Source: Pseudomonadota bacterium (GTDB lineage: Bacteria; Pseudomonadota; Alphaproteobacteria; Rhizobiales; Devosiaceae). From it: a DNA stretch of 5,004 nt. Both the position numbers and the translations under genes were made by a program. Positions within the stretch are counted from its first letter, which is position 1; every line of letters begins with the position of its first letter. Shown here piece after piece: positions 1-5,004 of this stretch. The DNA is taken from the NCBI GenBank assembly GCA_023433985.1, contig JAEYTN010000068.1, forward strand, positions 1 through 5,004. Reading direction: 5' to 3'. Under the pieces are notes generated by a model. The model was not told the DNA's origin and did not search any database. It was given only the letters and a program-made list of their open reading frames with translations.

Positions 1-790
1 GCACCGGAATGGCCCGCCCCAGCGAGTGGATTTCCCCCGGCTCGCCCGCCACCCCGCCGGTGAGCCGCAGCCACAGCCGGTCCATCTCGGCATCGACCTC
101 CGGGCCGGCCCCGAAATGGTAGACCTCCTCGCCCTCGAACTTCAGCCGCCGGTAGTCGGTCGGCCCGTCGAGCATCACCACATCCGCGCGCTGCTTCAGC
201 TCGGCGATGAAGGGCAGCACGAGCTGTCGGTTGAGCCCGTTCTCGTAGAGGTCGTCGGGCAAGGTGTTCGAGGTCGCGACCACCGTCACCCCGCCGGCCC
301 AGAGCTGCCCGAAGAGCCGCCCCAGCAGCATGGCGTTGGTGATGTCCTGCACCTGGAACTCGTCGAGGCAGAGCAGCCGCACCTCATCGAGCAGCGGCCG
401 CGTCACGGCCGCCACCGGGTCGGCATTGCCGCGCCCCTTCCAGCCCTTGCGGAACTCGGTGATGGCCGCATGCATCTCGTCCATGAACTCATGGAAGTGC
501 ACGCGGCGCTTCTTCTCGATGGGAACATGCTGGAAGAACAGGTCCATCAGCATGGTCTTGCCACGCCCCACCTGTCCCACGAGATAGGCGCCCCGCACCG
601 GCTGCGGCTCGCCGGCGAACAGCCCGCGCAAGCCGCCCGGGCGCTCGCGCGACAACTCCACCGTCACCCGGTCGAGCTCGCGCGCCGCCGAAAATTGCAG
701 GGGGTCGCGCTGCAGCACGCCGTTCCCGACCAGCGTCTCCAGAGCGTCGGTGACTGGACTGCCTGCGGGCCCCCGCCGCCGGCTACTCAC
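1..790 (-). CDS. zapE: ZapE/AFG1-family ATPase, 3' end cut off by the window
   Basis: This encodes a cytoplasmic P-loop AAA+-like ATPase of the AFG1/ZapE family. In E. coli ZapE acts at the division ring; the mitochondrial homologue Afg1/LACE1 is linked to quality control of respiratory-chain proteins. From my own translation, 263 residues are visible. Walker A (GQVGRGKT) is at residues 72-79, Walker B (LLCLDEF) at 139-145 and a sensor-1-like VVATSN at 170-175, followed by the conserved NGLNRQ and LPFI stretch. Family members are usually about 370-390 residues, so roughly the last third is outside the window. The only plausible start is GTG at 790, because an in-frame stop (the omp19 stop) lies two codons upstream. 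The AAGGGG before it is almost directly adjacent, so spacing is poor; an alternative GTG lies at 718. The gene starts 3 bases after the lipoprotein gene, so the two are probably co-transcribed. Family assignment is firm; the start is less so. Confidence 0.93.
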   Translation of the reverse strand, partial: MSSRRRGPAGSPVTDALETLVGNGVLQRDPLQFSAARELDRVTVELSRERPGGLRGLFAGEPQPVRGAYLVGQVGRGKTMLMDLFFQHVPIEKKRRVHFHEFMDEMHAAITEFRKGWKGRGNADPVAAVTRPLLDEVRLLCLDEFQVQDITNAMLLGRLFGQLWAGGVTVVATSNTLPDDLYENGLNRQLVLPFIAELKQRADVVMLDGPTDYRRLKFEGEEVYHFGAGPEVDAEMDRLWLRLTGGVAGEPGEIHSLGRAIPV

Positions 791-793
791 CCC

Positions 794-1492
794 TTATCCG
801 ACCATCGAGATGCCCTGGCCGCCCGCCAGGGTGCCGATGAAGCGGTTGCCCGAAAGCAGCAGGTTGGCGACGATGTCGCCGTTCTCGTCGAACAGCTGCA
901 CCTGGTTGCCGGCGAGCTGCCAGCTGGCCACCACCTTGAGCCCGTTGAGCCCGCAGCCCGGCGTCGAGGCGCGATAGCGGCTGGTGCCTGCCTTAGCGGT
1001 GTAGGTGAGGTTGAGCTTGCACTGCTCGGCGCCCGACACGATGGTCCAGCCGCCCAGCAGCTTCTCGATCGTCAGCCCACCCGTAAGGTCGCGGCCCGGC
1101 GTCTGCGGCACCGAGCCCACGGCGTCGAGCGAGACGAAATTCGTGTCGGCGCTGGCGACCGTGAGCGGGTTGCCGAACTGGTCGGTCACCCCCGGCTGCG
1201 GCGTCATCGTGCCCGTGCCGCCCGAGGCCTGCAGCGACGGGTTCAGCGAGGCGGGCGCGTTGAGGTCGGTCGGCTGCCCCGGCGCCACCAGCGTGTTGGT
1301 CGCCACCGGCTGCCCGTTGGCGCCGATGGCCGGCAGGTTGGAACTCACCACCGGCGTGTTCTGGATCGGCGTGATGTTCTCGGCATAGGCGGAGCTGCTG
1401 CCCGGCCCCCCGCTCGAGGCACAGCCCGACAGCGTCAGTGCCAAACCGGTCAGCACTGCAAGGGACACACCCCCGCGTCGCGACATCGTCAT
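794..1492 (-). CDS. omp19: Omp19-like outer-membrane lipoprotein, AprI/Inh protease-inhibitor family
   Basis: This is a predicted 232-residue lipoprotein. A short basic N-terminus (SRR) and hydrophobic stretch lead to the lipobox LSGC, with the lipidated Cys at residue 24. A Gly/Pro/Thr/Asn-rich, probably disordered region then runs to about residue 135. The last 95 or so residues form an AprI/Inh-type beta-barrel domain: GGWTIVSG, two cysteines (EQCKLNL and TPGCGLN) that should form the family disulfide, an ASWQL...VQLFDENGD stretch, and a GGQGIS tail very like Brucella Omp19. Known homologues inhibit proteases and are surface or outer-membrane antigens; inhibition by this protein is inferred. 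The start at 1492 is chosen because GGAG (1505-1502) sits 9 bases upstream; the ATG at 1486 is possible. The open frame runs on to 1702, but the extra sequence has no signal peptide and precedes the lipobox. The inter-domain linker looks longer than in Brucella Omp19 (about 177 residues). It is followed at once by zapE. Confidence 0.88.
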   Translation of the reverse strand: MTMSRRGGVSLAVLTGLALTLSGCASSGGPGSSSAYAENITPIQNTPVVSSNLPAIGANGQPVATNTLVAPGQPTDLNAPASLNPSLQASGGTGTMTPQPGVTDQFGNPLTVASADTNFVSLDAVGSVPQTPGRDLTGGLTIEKLLGGWTIVSGAEQCKLNLTYTAKAGTSRYRASTPGCGLNGLKVVASWQLAGNQVQLFDENGDIVANLLLSGNRFIGTLAGGQGISMVG

Positions 1493-1546
1493 CAATGGAA
1501 GCTCCGTACCAGCCCAGACAGAGAAGTTAATGAAAACTTGCGGCGG

Positions 1547-1576
1547 CATATAGCCGACAGGTCCGCCCGCGCACAA
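1547..1576 (-). promoter_or_regulatory. Weak sigma-70-like promoter candidate for omp19-zapE
   Basis: On the minus strand, TTGTGC (1576-1571) lies 18 bases before TATATG (1552-1547). This resembles the -35 and -10 elements of alphaproteobacterial housekeeping promoters. Transcription would start near 1540, about 50 bases before the omp19 ATG. Both hexamers are imperfect. The call rests mainly on position, between a likely terminator and a gene with its own ribosome binding site. Confidence 0.25.
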
Positions 1577-1600
1577 CCGCGAACGCCAGTTCCCCCTCTG

Positions 1601-1629
1601 ATCGCCCAATGTGGCCATGATGGGGCGAT
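1601..1629. repeat. Imperfect dyad, possible regulatory site upstream of omp19
   Basis: Arms ATCGCCC (1601-1607) and GGGCGAT (1623-1629) are perfect inverted copies. They flank a 15-base centre holding the small palindrome TGGCCA (1612-1617). The dyad is centred about 75 bases upstream of the promoter candidate's start point, a position where activators commonly bind. On the plus strand the right arm is followed by TTTT, so it could act as a plus-strand terminator, but no plus-strand gene needs one. I do not recognise a specific regulator. Confidence 0.3.
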
Positions 1630-1643
1630 TTTCACGGGGGTAA

Positions 1644-1670
1644 ACCCATAGCGGCCGCACCGCCACGGGT
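1644..1670 (-). terminator. Candidate rho-independent terminator of the sdh-side operon
   Basis: Read on the minus strand, an 11-base left arm (1670-1660) pairs fully with an 11-base right arm (1654-1644) around a 5-base loop. Two of the pairs are G-U wobbles. On the plus strand these become C-A mismatches, so the structure favours minus-strand RNA. A short run of three T follows (1644-1642). It sits about 45 bases after the stop of the last gene in the operon, where a terminator is expected. The short T-run keeps this tentative. Confidence 0.45.
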
Positions 1671-1714
1671 GAGTCATTGTGGGACAGATGAAGGGTCCGC
1701 ATCGCCGAGCCCGC

Positions 1715-1939
1715 CTACCGCCCCGTCATCTCCTTCACCAGCGCCTCGGCAAGCACCTTGCCGTCGCCCGCCTCTTCTTCCGGCAGTTCGATGGGTATGC
1801 CCTTGAGCCCGTATACGCCCGACAGCCCCGGCAGGCCGTGTTCCGCCCCCTCCCGCGGATGGAAGCCGTGCGCCCTCAGCGCTGCCATCAGCACGCGGGC
1901 GACGGCCGGATCCTCCACAGTGGCGACGGTTTCGAACAC
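1715..1939 (-). CDS. Small DUF2007-like protein
   Basis: This is a 74-residue cytoplasmic protein without signal peptide or cysteines. It begins with a beta strand (FETVATV), then DPAVARVLMAALRAHGF, a helix ending in a turn. A Gly-rich middle (HGLPGLSGVYGLKG) leads to a strand (IPIELPEEE) and a final helix. This layout resembles DUF2007, a small domain of unknown function sometimes labelled 'putative signal-transducing protein'; the match is by eye. The start is GTG at 1939, 3 bases after the sdhB stop. A GGAG (1955-1952) lies 12 bases upstream inside the end of sdhB, so translation is probably coupled to sdhB. It is the last gene before the terminator-like hairpin. No function can be given from the sequence. 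Confidence 0.7.
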   Translation of the reverse strand: MFETVATVEDPAVARVLMAALRAHGFHPREGAEHGLPGLSGVYGLKGIPIELPEEEAGDGKVLAEALVKEMTGR

Positions 1940-1942
1940 GGC

Positions 1943-2724
1943 CTATGCCAGCTCCCGGGTCACCATCATCTTCTTGATCTCGGCGATGGCCTTGGCCGGG
2001 TTCAGCCCCTTAGGGCACACCTTCGCGCAGCTCATGATGGTGTGGCAGCGATAGAGCTTGAACGGGTCCTCGAGGTTGTCGAGCCGCTCGGAGGTTGCCT
2101 CGTCGCGGCTGTCGATGAGCCAGCGATAGGCCTGCAGCAGCACGGCGGGGCCGAGATATTTCTCGCCGTTCCACCAGTAGGAGGGGCACGAGGTCGAGCA
2201 GCAGGCGCACAGGATGCACTCGTAGAGCCCGTCGAGCTTCTCGCGGTCCGGCTTCGATTGCAGCCACTCCTTGTCCGGCGTCGGCGAGGTGGTCTTGAGC
2301 CACGGCTCGATCGAGCGGTGCTGCTCGTAGAAGGTCGAGAGGTCGGGCACCAGGTCCTTGATCACCGGCATGTGCGGCAGCGGATAGACCGAGACGTGAC
2401 CCTCGATCTCGTCCATGCCCTTGGTGCAGGCCAGCGTGTTGGCGCCCGCGATGTTCATCGAGCACGAGCCGCAGATGCCCTCGCGGCACGAGCGGCGAGC
2501 GTCAGCGTCGGGTCGACCTTGTTCTTGATCCATAGCAGCGCGTCGAGCACCATCGGCCCGCAATCATCGAGGTCGACGAAATAGGTATCGAGCCGCGGGT
2601 TCTGCCCGCTGTCCGGGTCGTAGCGATAGATGCGGTATTCCTTGAGCCGCGTCGCGCCGGCCGGCTTCGGCCAGGTCTTGCCCGGCATGATCCGCGAGTT
2701 CTTGGGAAGCGTCAGCTCGGCCAT
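1943..2724 (-). pseudogene. sdhB: Succinate dehydrogenase iron-sulfur subunit, single-base frameshift
   Basis: SdhB carries electrons from the SdhA flavin to quinone through three iron-sulfur clusters, at the cytoplasmic face of the membrane. The sequence is a full-length SdhB apart from one missing base. Residues 1-76 read in one frame, and everything after reads in another. Adding one C on the coding strand near 2497 turns LAARAAR into LRRSCRE and gives 260 residues, the normal alphaproteobacterial length. In the repaired protein the [2Fe-2S] cysteines would be 80, 85, 88 and 100. CILCACC...CP and CHTIMSC...CPKGLNP supply the [4Fe-4S] and [3Fe-4S] ligands. As written, translation would stop after 89 residues with no cluster motif. 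All other residues look intact, so a sequencing or assembly error, or a very recent mutation, is likelier than an old pseudogene. Start ATG 2724 has AGGA overlapping the upstream stop, 8 bases away. Confidence 0.92.
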
Positions 2725-2734
2725 CGTTTTCGTC

Positions 2735-3055
2735 CTAGGAAGTAATCTTGCACGTCTTGAGGGCCGCGCCCATGGCGTTGGTCACCGCCATCACGTCGTT
2801 GGCGCTCAGGTTCCCGATGATCTGCGGGTCGAACAGCTTGCCGGGGTTGGTCTGCGCCGCCGCCGCCACCGTCATCTGCTCGGGCTTGAGCTTGCTCTGC
2901 AGCTCTTTGGCGTAGCACTCGCAGCTCGAAGCCGTAGTGCCCGGCACCTTGCCGCAGGCGTCAGCCACGGCTTTTGCCTCCCCGTTGAGCCCGCCGAGCG
3001 AGCAGCCGGCGAGAAACGTGGTGGCGAGCAGGACGGCGGGCAGCAGCGACTTCAT
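2735..3055 (-). CDS. Small hypothetical lipoprotein with four conserved-pattern cysteines
   Basis: This is a 106-residue protein with a type II signal peptide: MK, a hydrophobic stretch, and the lipobox LAGC with the lipidated Cys at 18. It should therefore be anchored in the inner or outer membrane facing the periplasm. The mature part is mostly predicted helix and has cysteines at 34, 45, 47 and 102. The pattern C-x10-C-x-C, with a last C-K near the C-terminus, suggests two disulfides. The upstream gene encodes an exported protein with almost the same spacing, so the two may be distant paralogues. There is no CxxCH haem motif. The start is ATG 3055, with GAGG (3064-3061) 5 bases upstream overlapping the previous stop. 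The stop lies 10 bases before sdhB. I do not recognise a named family. Confidence 0.82.
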   Translation of the reverse strand: MKSLLPAVLLATTFLAGCSLGGLNGEAKAVADACGKVPGTTASSCECYAKELQSKLKPEQMTVAAAAQTNPGKLFDPQIIGNLSANDVMAVTNAMGAALKTCKITS

Positions 3056-3062
3056 CTTTGCC

Positions 3063-3353
3063 TCAATAGTTCGGCTTGCAGACCTGGTTGGAGCGGGCGA
3101 CGTAGTCGTTATACGTCTTGTAGCTGCTCTCGGGTGGCGACTTGCCCTTCATCGACGCGATGACCAGCGCCATGAACTCCCCGTCGATCAGCTGCATCGC
3201 GGCATCCGCCTTGCAGGTGCAGAGCTCCACATTCTGCGAGATACCCACGCAGGTGTTGTAGAACTCCGCCTTCTGCGCCTCGGTCGGCGCCGCCGCCAGC
3301 GCCGGCCCGGCCATGATCCCGACCGCCACCAGCGCCATCAAACCCGTCTTCAT
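3063..3353 (-). CDS. Small exported hypothetical protein with four cysteines
   Basis: This predicted 96-residue periplasmic protein has a Sec signal peptide: MK, a hydrophobic core (MALVAVGIMAG) and a likely cleavage after PALA or PALAA near residue 20. The mature domain of about 75 residues has cysteines at 35, 45, 47 and 92. That is C-x9-C-x-C, then a helix (KADAAMQLIDGEFMALVIASMKG), a YKTYNDYV segment and a final C-K four residues from the end. This matches the downstream lipoprotein's pattern and suggests a small disulfide-bonded helical fold. The start ATG 3353 is preferred because AAAGGGG (3365-3359) ends 5 bases before it. An upstream GTG at 3359 would overlap that ribosome binding site. 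The gap to the DUF3052 stop is only 10 bases. The function is unknown. Confidence 0.82.
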   Translation of the reverse strand: MKTGLMALVAVGIMAGPALAAAPTEAQKAEFYNTCVGISQNVELCTCKADAAMQLIDGEFMALVIASMKGKSPPESSYKTYNDYVARSNQVCKPNY

Positions 3354-3358
3354 CGTCA

Positions 3359-3365
3359 CCCCTTT
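3359..3365 (-). promoter_or_regulatory. Ribosome binding site that decides the start of the exported protein
   Basis: AAAGGGG on the minus strand lies 5 bases before the ATG at 3353 and partly overlaps the TAA stop of the DUF3052 gene (3366-3364). An automatic caller may choose the GTG at 3359, two codons longer. That GTG uses the last G of this motif and would leave no ribosome binding site in front of it. Confidence 0.6.
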
Positions 3366-3795
3366 ACCGCAGCTCCTTGCGGATCATCAGCTTCAGCCCC
3401 GACCACACGTCGGAAACCGCCGCCACCTTGATATCCACCAACCCGATCGGCAGCACGACCTCGCGGATCACGTCTTCCGTGATGTCGGTCGGCACCTTCG
3501 ATGCCTTCTTCGGCCACGACACCCAGATGATCCCGTCCCGGTCGATGGCGTCCATCAACGGCTTCGCGTTGGCCTCGAGCACCGCCCGCGAAGCCGTGAA
3601 CCCTTGCACGAAGTCCCAGCCGGGGTCGCCGACGGCCCAGTCGTCCCAATCCGACTGCGCCACTTCGCGGTAATCCCGCGCGCTGGCCAGCTCGTCCAGC
3701 TCCCGCGGGAGCCCGACGAAAAGCACCCGCTGCCCATCCTTCAGCCCCAGCTTCTGCGCCAGCGGCGTACCGGAGTAACCGAGGGCGGTGCTCAT
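3364..3795 (-). CDS. DUF3052 family protein
   Basis: This 143-residue soluble protein resembles DUF3052, a family of unknown function. It opens with the typical GYSGTPLAQKLGLKDGQRVLFVGLP segment (residues 6-30), a strand-turn-strand that in this family precedes an alpha/beta core. Later come a stretch of about 25 residues rich in Trp and Asp (DWDDW, GWDFV), a strand IIWVSWPKK and a C-terminal strand pair ending GLKLMIRKE. There are no cysteines, signal peptide or membrane segments. The overall look (RVLFVGLP early, IIWVSWPKK later) suggests a Rossmann-like alpha/beta fold; that is inference. The ATG overlaps the toxin stop by 4 bases (ATGA), so translation is probably coupled to the toxin gene. 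The next gene begins 10 bases beyond its stop. Confidence 0.82.
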   Translation of the reverse strand: MSTALGYSGTPLAQKLGLKDGQRVLFVGLPRELDELASARDYREVAQSDWDDWAVGDPGWDFVQGFTASRAVLEANAKPLMDAIDRDGIIWVSWPKKASKVPTDITEDVIREVVLPIGLVDIKVAAVSDVWSGLKLMIRKELR

Positions 3796-4211
3796 GCGGG
3801 TGCTTCTTCCCCGAAATCGTGCAGCCAGTCGCCACGTCCCGAGCGTGTCACCCGTTTGCGGAGTTCCAGGTCGTGGGTCGCGAACCGCGCACCGTGTTCC
3901 TCGGTAAGTGCCAGATACACGCAGTCATAAACTGGATGGCTGAGCGACTGCGCAAGTTCGAGGGCTCTAGCTACCAGTTTGTGACTCATCGAGCGAACAT
4001 CGACCTGCCGTGAAACATATTCGAGCCCGTCAACAGCTTGCGCCGAGCTCATCAGTTGGCCAGCGAGCTTCTTGCGAAACACGTTGGCGACCTCCACGAG
4101 CAGCAGTTCGGGGGCAATCAGGTCCCGGCGATCCAGCAGAGTTTCCGAGAGGCTTGTCGAGGCCTCCGGAACCACCCATTGAACGGCAACTGATGCGTCG
4201 ACGACGATCAC
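3792..4211 (-). CDS. vapC: PIN-domain toxin, VapC family ribonuclease
   Basis: This 139-residue PIN domain is expected to be the toxin of a type II toxin-antitoxin pair, cutting RNA with Mg2+ or Mn2+. All four acidic active-site positions are present: D5 in VVDASV, E40 in LLVEVANVF, D96 in HPVYDCVYLAL and D114 in ATHD. The length is normal and nothing suggests inactivation. The start is GTG at 4211, overlapping the antitoxin stop by 4 bases (GTGA), the classic coupled arrangement. Its 3' end overlaps the DUF3052 start in the same way. Base composition differs from the neighbours: 3961-4020 within it counts 50% G+C by hand, against 67% for 4681-4740 in sdhA. It also uses codons such as GTA and AGA that are rare elsewhere here, consistent with horizontal acquisition. 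VapC enzymes often cut initiator tRNA or 23S rRNA; the target here is unknown. Confidence 0.92.
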   Translation of the reverse strand: MIVVDASVAVQWVVPEASTSLSETLLDRRDLIAPELLLVEVANVFRKKLAGQLMSSAQAVDGLEYVSRQVDVRSMSHKLVARALELAQSLSHPVYDCVYLALTEEHGARFATHDLELRKRVTRSGRGDWLHDFGEEAPA

Positions 4212-4453
4212 CGATCCCGATCTTCTCTGATGAGCGCTACGCTGTCGGTCTGCACTGCTCCCTTTGGTGTCATGGCGCGGATTTCACGTGCCCGACGTAT
4301 GGCCTCGGCAGGATTCATCCGCGCATTCGCCGCGACACGATCCGCGACGATCGCGCGAGCCTCTTCGTCTATCGATCGGCCATGCGCCTGAGCCAACCGG
4401 CTCAATGCGTCGAGTGCGGCGTCGTCGAGTTCGATGGTGATCTTGTCGTCCAT
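4208..4453 (-). CDS. FitA/VapB-like ribbon-helix-helix antitoxin
   Basis: This 81-residue protein should neutralise the adjacent PIN toxin and repress its own operon. The N-terminus KITIELDDAALDALSRLA is a ribbon-helix-helix: a DNA-contacting strand (residues 4-9), then a helix and, after HGRS, a second helix (IDEEARAIVADRV). The C-terminus carries the tail typical of FitA-type antitoxins (DSVALIREDRDR), which in known complexes threads along the toxin and places an Arg in its active site. The frame stays open far into sdhA (to 4819), but ATG 4453 is chosen because GGAGG (4463-4459) is 5 bases upstream and the RHH domain starts right there. It begins 32 bases after the sdhA stop and overlaps the toxin by 4 bases. 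The family call is firm; fitA versus vapB naming is uncertain. Confidence 0.9.
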   Translation of the reverse strand: MDDKITIELDDAALDALSRLAQAHGRSIDEEARAIVADRVAANARMNPAEAIRRAREIRAMTPKGAVQTDSVALIREDRDR

Positions 4454-4476
4454 GTTCGCCTCCAGCGCCGGAGAAC
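4454..4476. promoter_or_regulatory. Possible antitoxin operator (imperfect dyad over the ribosome binding site)
   Basis: The short sdhA-antitoxin gap contains GTTC (4454-4457) and TCC (4461-4463), mirrored by GGA (4470-4472) and GAAC (4473-4476). A three-base bulge on one side makes it imperfect. RHH antitoxins bind such short dyads in front of their own genes, and this one covers the GGAGG site. No clear promoter hexamers are seen here, so autoregulation through this site is speculative. Confidence 0.22.
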
Positions 4477-4485
4477 CATCCGATC

Positions 4486-5004
4486 CTAATACACCCGCGC
4501 CTTCGGGGCGATCTTCTTGAGGCTGATGCCGCCTTCGCTCTCGGGCGTCAGCGGGTCGACATGCACCGGGCGGTAGCCCAGCGAGACCTTGCCCGTCGCC
4601 GTGTCGATCCAGCTCAGCGTGTGCTTGCGCCACTCGACGTCGTCGCGATTGGGGAAATCCTCGCGGGCGTGCGCGCCGCGGCTTTCGTGCCTGGCTTCGG
4701 CGGAAACCACGGTCGTCGCCGCGCAGGCCATCAGGTTCTCGAGTTCGAGCGTCTCGACCAGGTCGGAGTTCCAGATCATCGAGCGGTCCGAAACCTTGAG
4801 ATCGTCGAGCGCCCCCCACAGCGTCGAAATGCGCTCGACACCCGACTTCAGCGTCTCGGAGGTGCGGAACACGGCGGCGTCTTCCTGCATGATCTTCTGC
4901 ATCTTCTCGCGGACGACGGCGGTCGGCGAGCCGCCCGAAGCGTGGCGCAGGCGATCGAAGCGGGCGAGGATGCGATCATCCTCGGACTTGATGGCGGCCG
5001 GAAC
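4486..5004 (-). CDS. sdhA: Succinate dehydrogenase flavoprotein subunit, C-terminal part
   Basis: SdhA oxidises succinate to fumarate using covalent FAD and passes electrons to SdhB. Only the last 172 residues are visible; the family is about 600-615 residues, so the FAD-binding domain lies beyond the window edge. The frame is open to 5004. The fragment is the helical C-terminal region: [16 protein letters not shown], a long helix with [16 protein letters not shown], the highly conserved [12 protein letters not shown] followed by FPNRDD (visible residues 105-122), then [13 protein letters not shown] and the standard alphaproteobacterial ending PKARVY. No frameshift or missing conserved residue is seen. 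It is normally followed directly by sdhB; here six other coding steps and gaps totalling about 1.76 kb intervene. No terminator is visible after its stop. Confidence 0.96.
   Translation of the reverse strand, partial: VPAAIKSEDDRILARFDRLRHASGGSPTAVVREKMQKIMQEDAAVFRTSETLKSGVERISTLWGALDDLKVSDRSMIWNSDLVETLELENLMACAATTVVSAEARHESRGAHAREDFPNRDDVEWRKHTLSWIDTATGKVSLGYRPVHVDPLTPESEGGISLKKIAPKARVY

Larger units (their letters stand above)
1493..1714. other. Intergenic region between the sdh-side operon and omp19
   Basis: This stretch of about 220 bases has no convincing gene on either strand. In minus-strand order it contains a terminator-like hairpin after the DUF2007-like gene (1670-1644), an imperfect dyad (1629-1601), a weak promoter candidate (1576-1547) and the omp19 ribosome binding site (1505-1502). 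It is the only real gap in the window and so the likely boundary between two transcription units. Confidence 0.7.

Noticed and set aside
26..1651. A 541-codon open frame on the plus strand
   Set aside because: It lies antisense to zapE and omp19. Its product is rich in Arg, His, Ala and Pro without recognisable motifs, as expected from the complement of high-GC codons, while the minus strand has clear domains.
1493..1702. N-terminal extension of the omp19-like protein to 1702
   Set aside because: The extra 70 residues would bury the signal peptide and lipobox inside the protein. A ribosome binding site precedes the ATG at 1492, and the added region holds the terminator-like hairpin and dyad.
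2480..2510. Programmed ribosomal frameshift in sdhB
   Set aside because: There is no slippery heptamer of the X-XXY-YYZ type at the shift, and no known sdhB uses one. A plain one-base deletion explains the data.
1679..2584. A 301-codon plus-strand frame across sdhB and the DUF2007-like gene
   Set aside because: It is antisense to well-supported genes, low in complexity (Arg/Ala/Leu/Val/Gly) and has no domain or ribosome binding site.
2735..3353. The small cysteine proteins as c-type cytochromes or SDH haem partners
   Set aside because: Neither has a CxxCH haem-binding motif. The CxC spacing and terminal cysteine fit disulfides better.
4454..4819. Longer antitoxin reading frame extending into sdhA
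   Set aside because: The extension is antisense-free but out of frame with conserved sdhA coding on the same strand. The RHH domain and a strong GGAGG site both point to the start at 4453.

Overview
The window is GC-rich, and every gene I can support lies on the minus strand, so the genes read from high to low coordinates. The SdhA, SdhB, Omp19-type lipoprotein and ZapE sequences look alphaproteobacterial, most like Hyphomicrobiales (Rhizobiales). A Devosia-like organism is my best guess from general resemblance and is not proven. The combination of a succinate dehydrogenase operon with an omp19-zapE pair fits the TCA-cycle neighbourhood of that order. There, mdh and sucCDAB usually lie close by, so they may continue beyond position 1.

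Layout in transcription order: the 3' end of sdhA (5004-4486); a FitA-like antitoxin gene (4453-4208); a PIN/VapC toxin gene (4211-3792); a DUF3052 gene (3795-3364); a small exported four-cysteine protein (3353-3063); a small lipoprotein with a similar cysteine pattern (3055-2735); sdhB (2724-1943), interrupted by an apparent one-base deletion; and a small DUF2007-like gene (1939-1715). The genes are packed tightly, with two 4-base start/stop overlaps and no gap above 32 bases, so they look like one transcript. A terminator-like hairpin (1670-1644) follows. A roughly 220-base intergenic region holds that hairpin, a dyad and a weak promoter candidate. A second unit follows: the Omp19/Inh-type lipoprotein gene (1492-794) and zapE (790 to beyond position 1).

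Functionally, SdhA and SdhB form the catalytic and electron-transfer arms of succinate dehydrogenase (complex II). The usual sdhA-sdhB junction is split here by about 1.76 kb carrying a toxin-antitoxin pair, a DUF3052 protein and two exported cysteine-rich proteins. The toxin gene is visibly less GC-rich than its flanks, which suggests acquisition. The most notable points are this split operon, the sdhB frameshift just before the [2Fe-2S] cysteines, and the pair of four-cysteine exported proteins. No RNA genes, CRISPR arrays or insertion sequences were seen.
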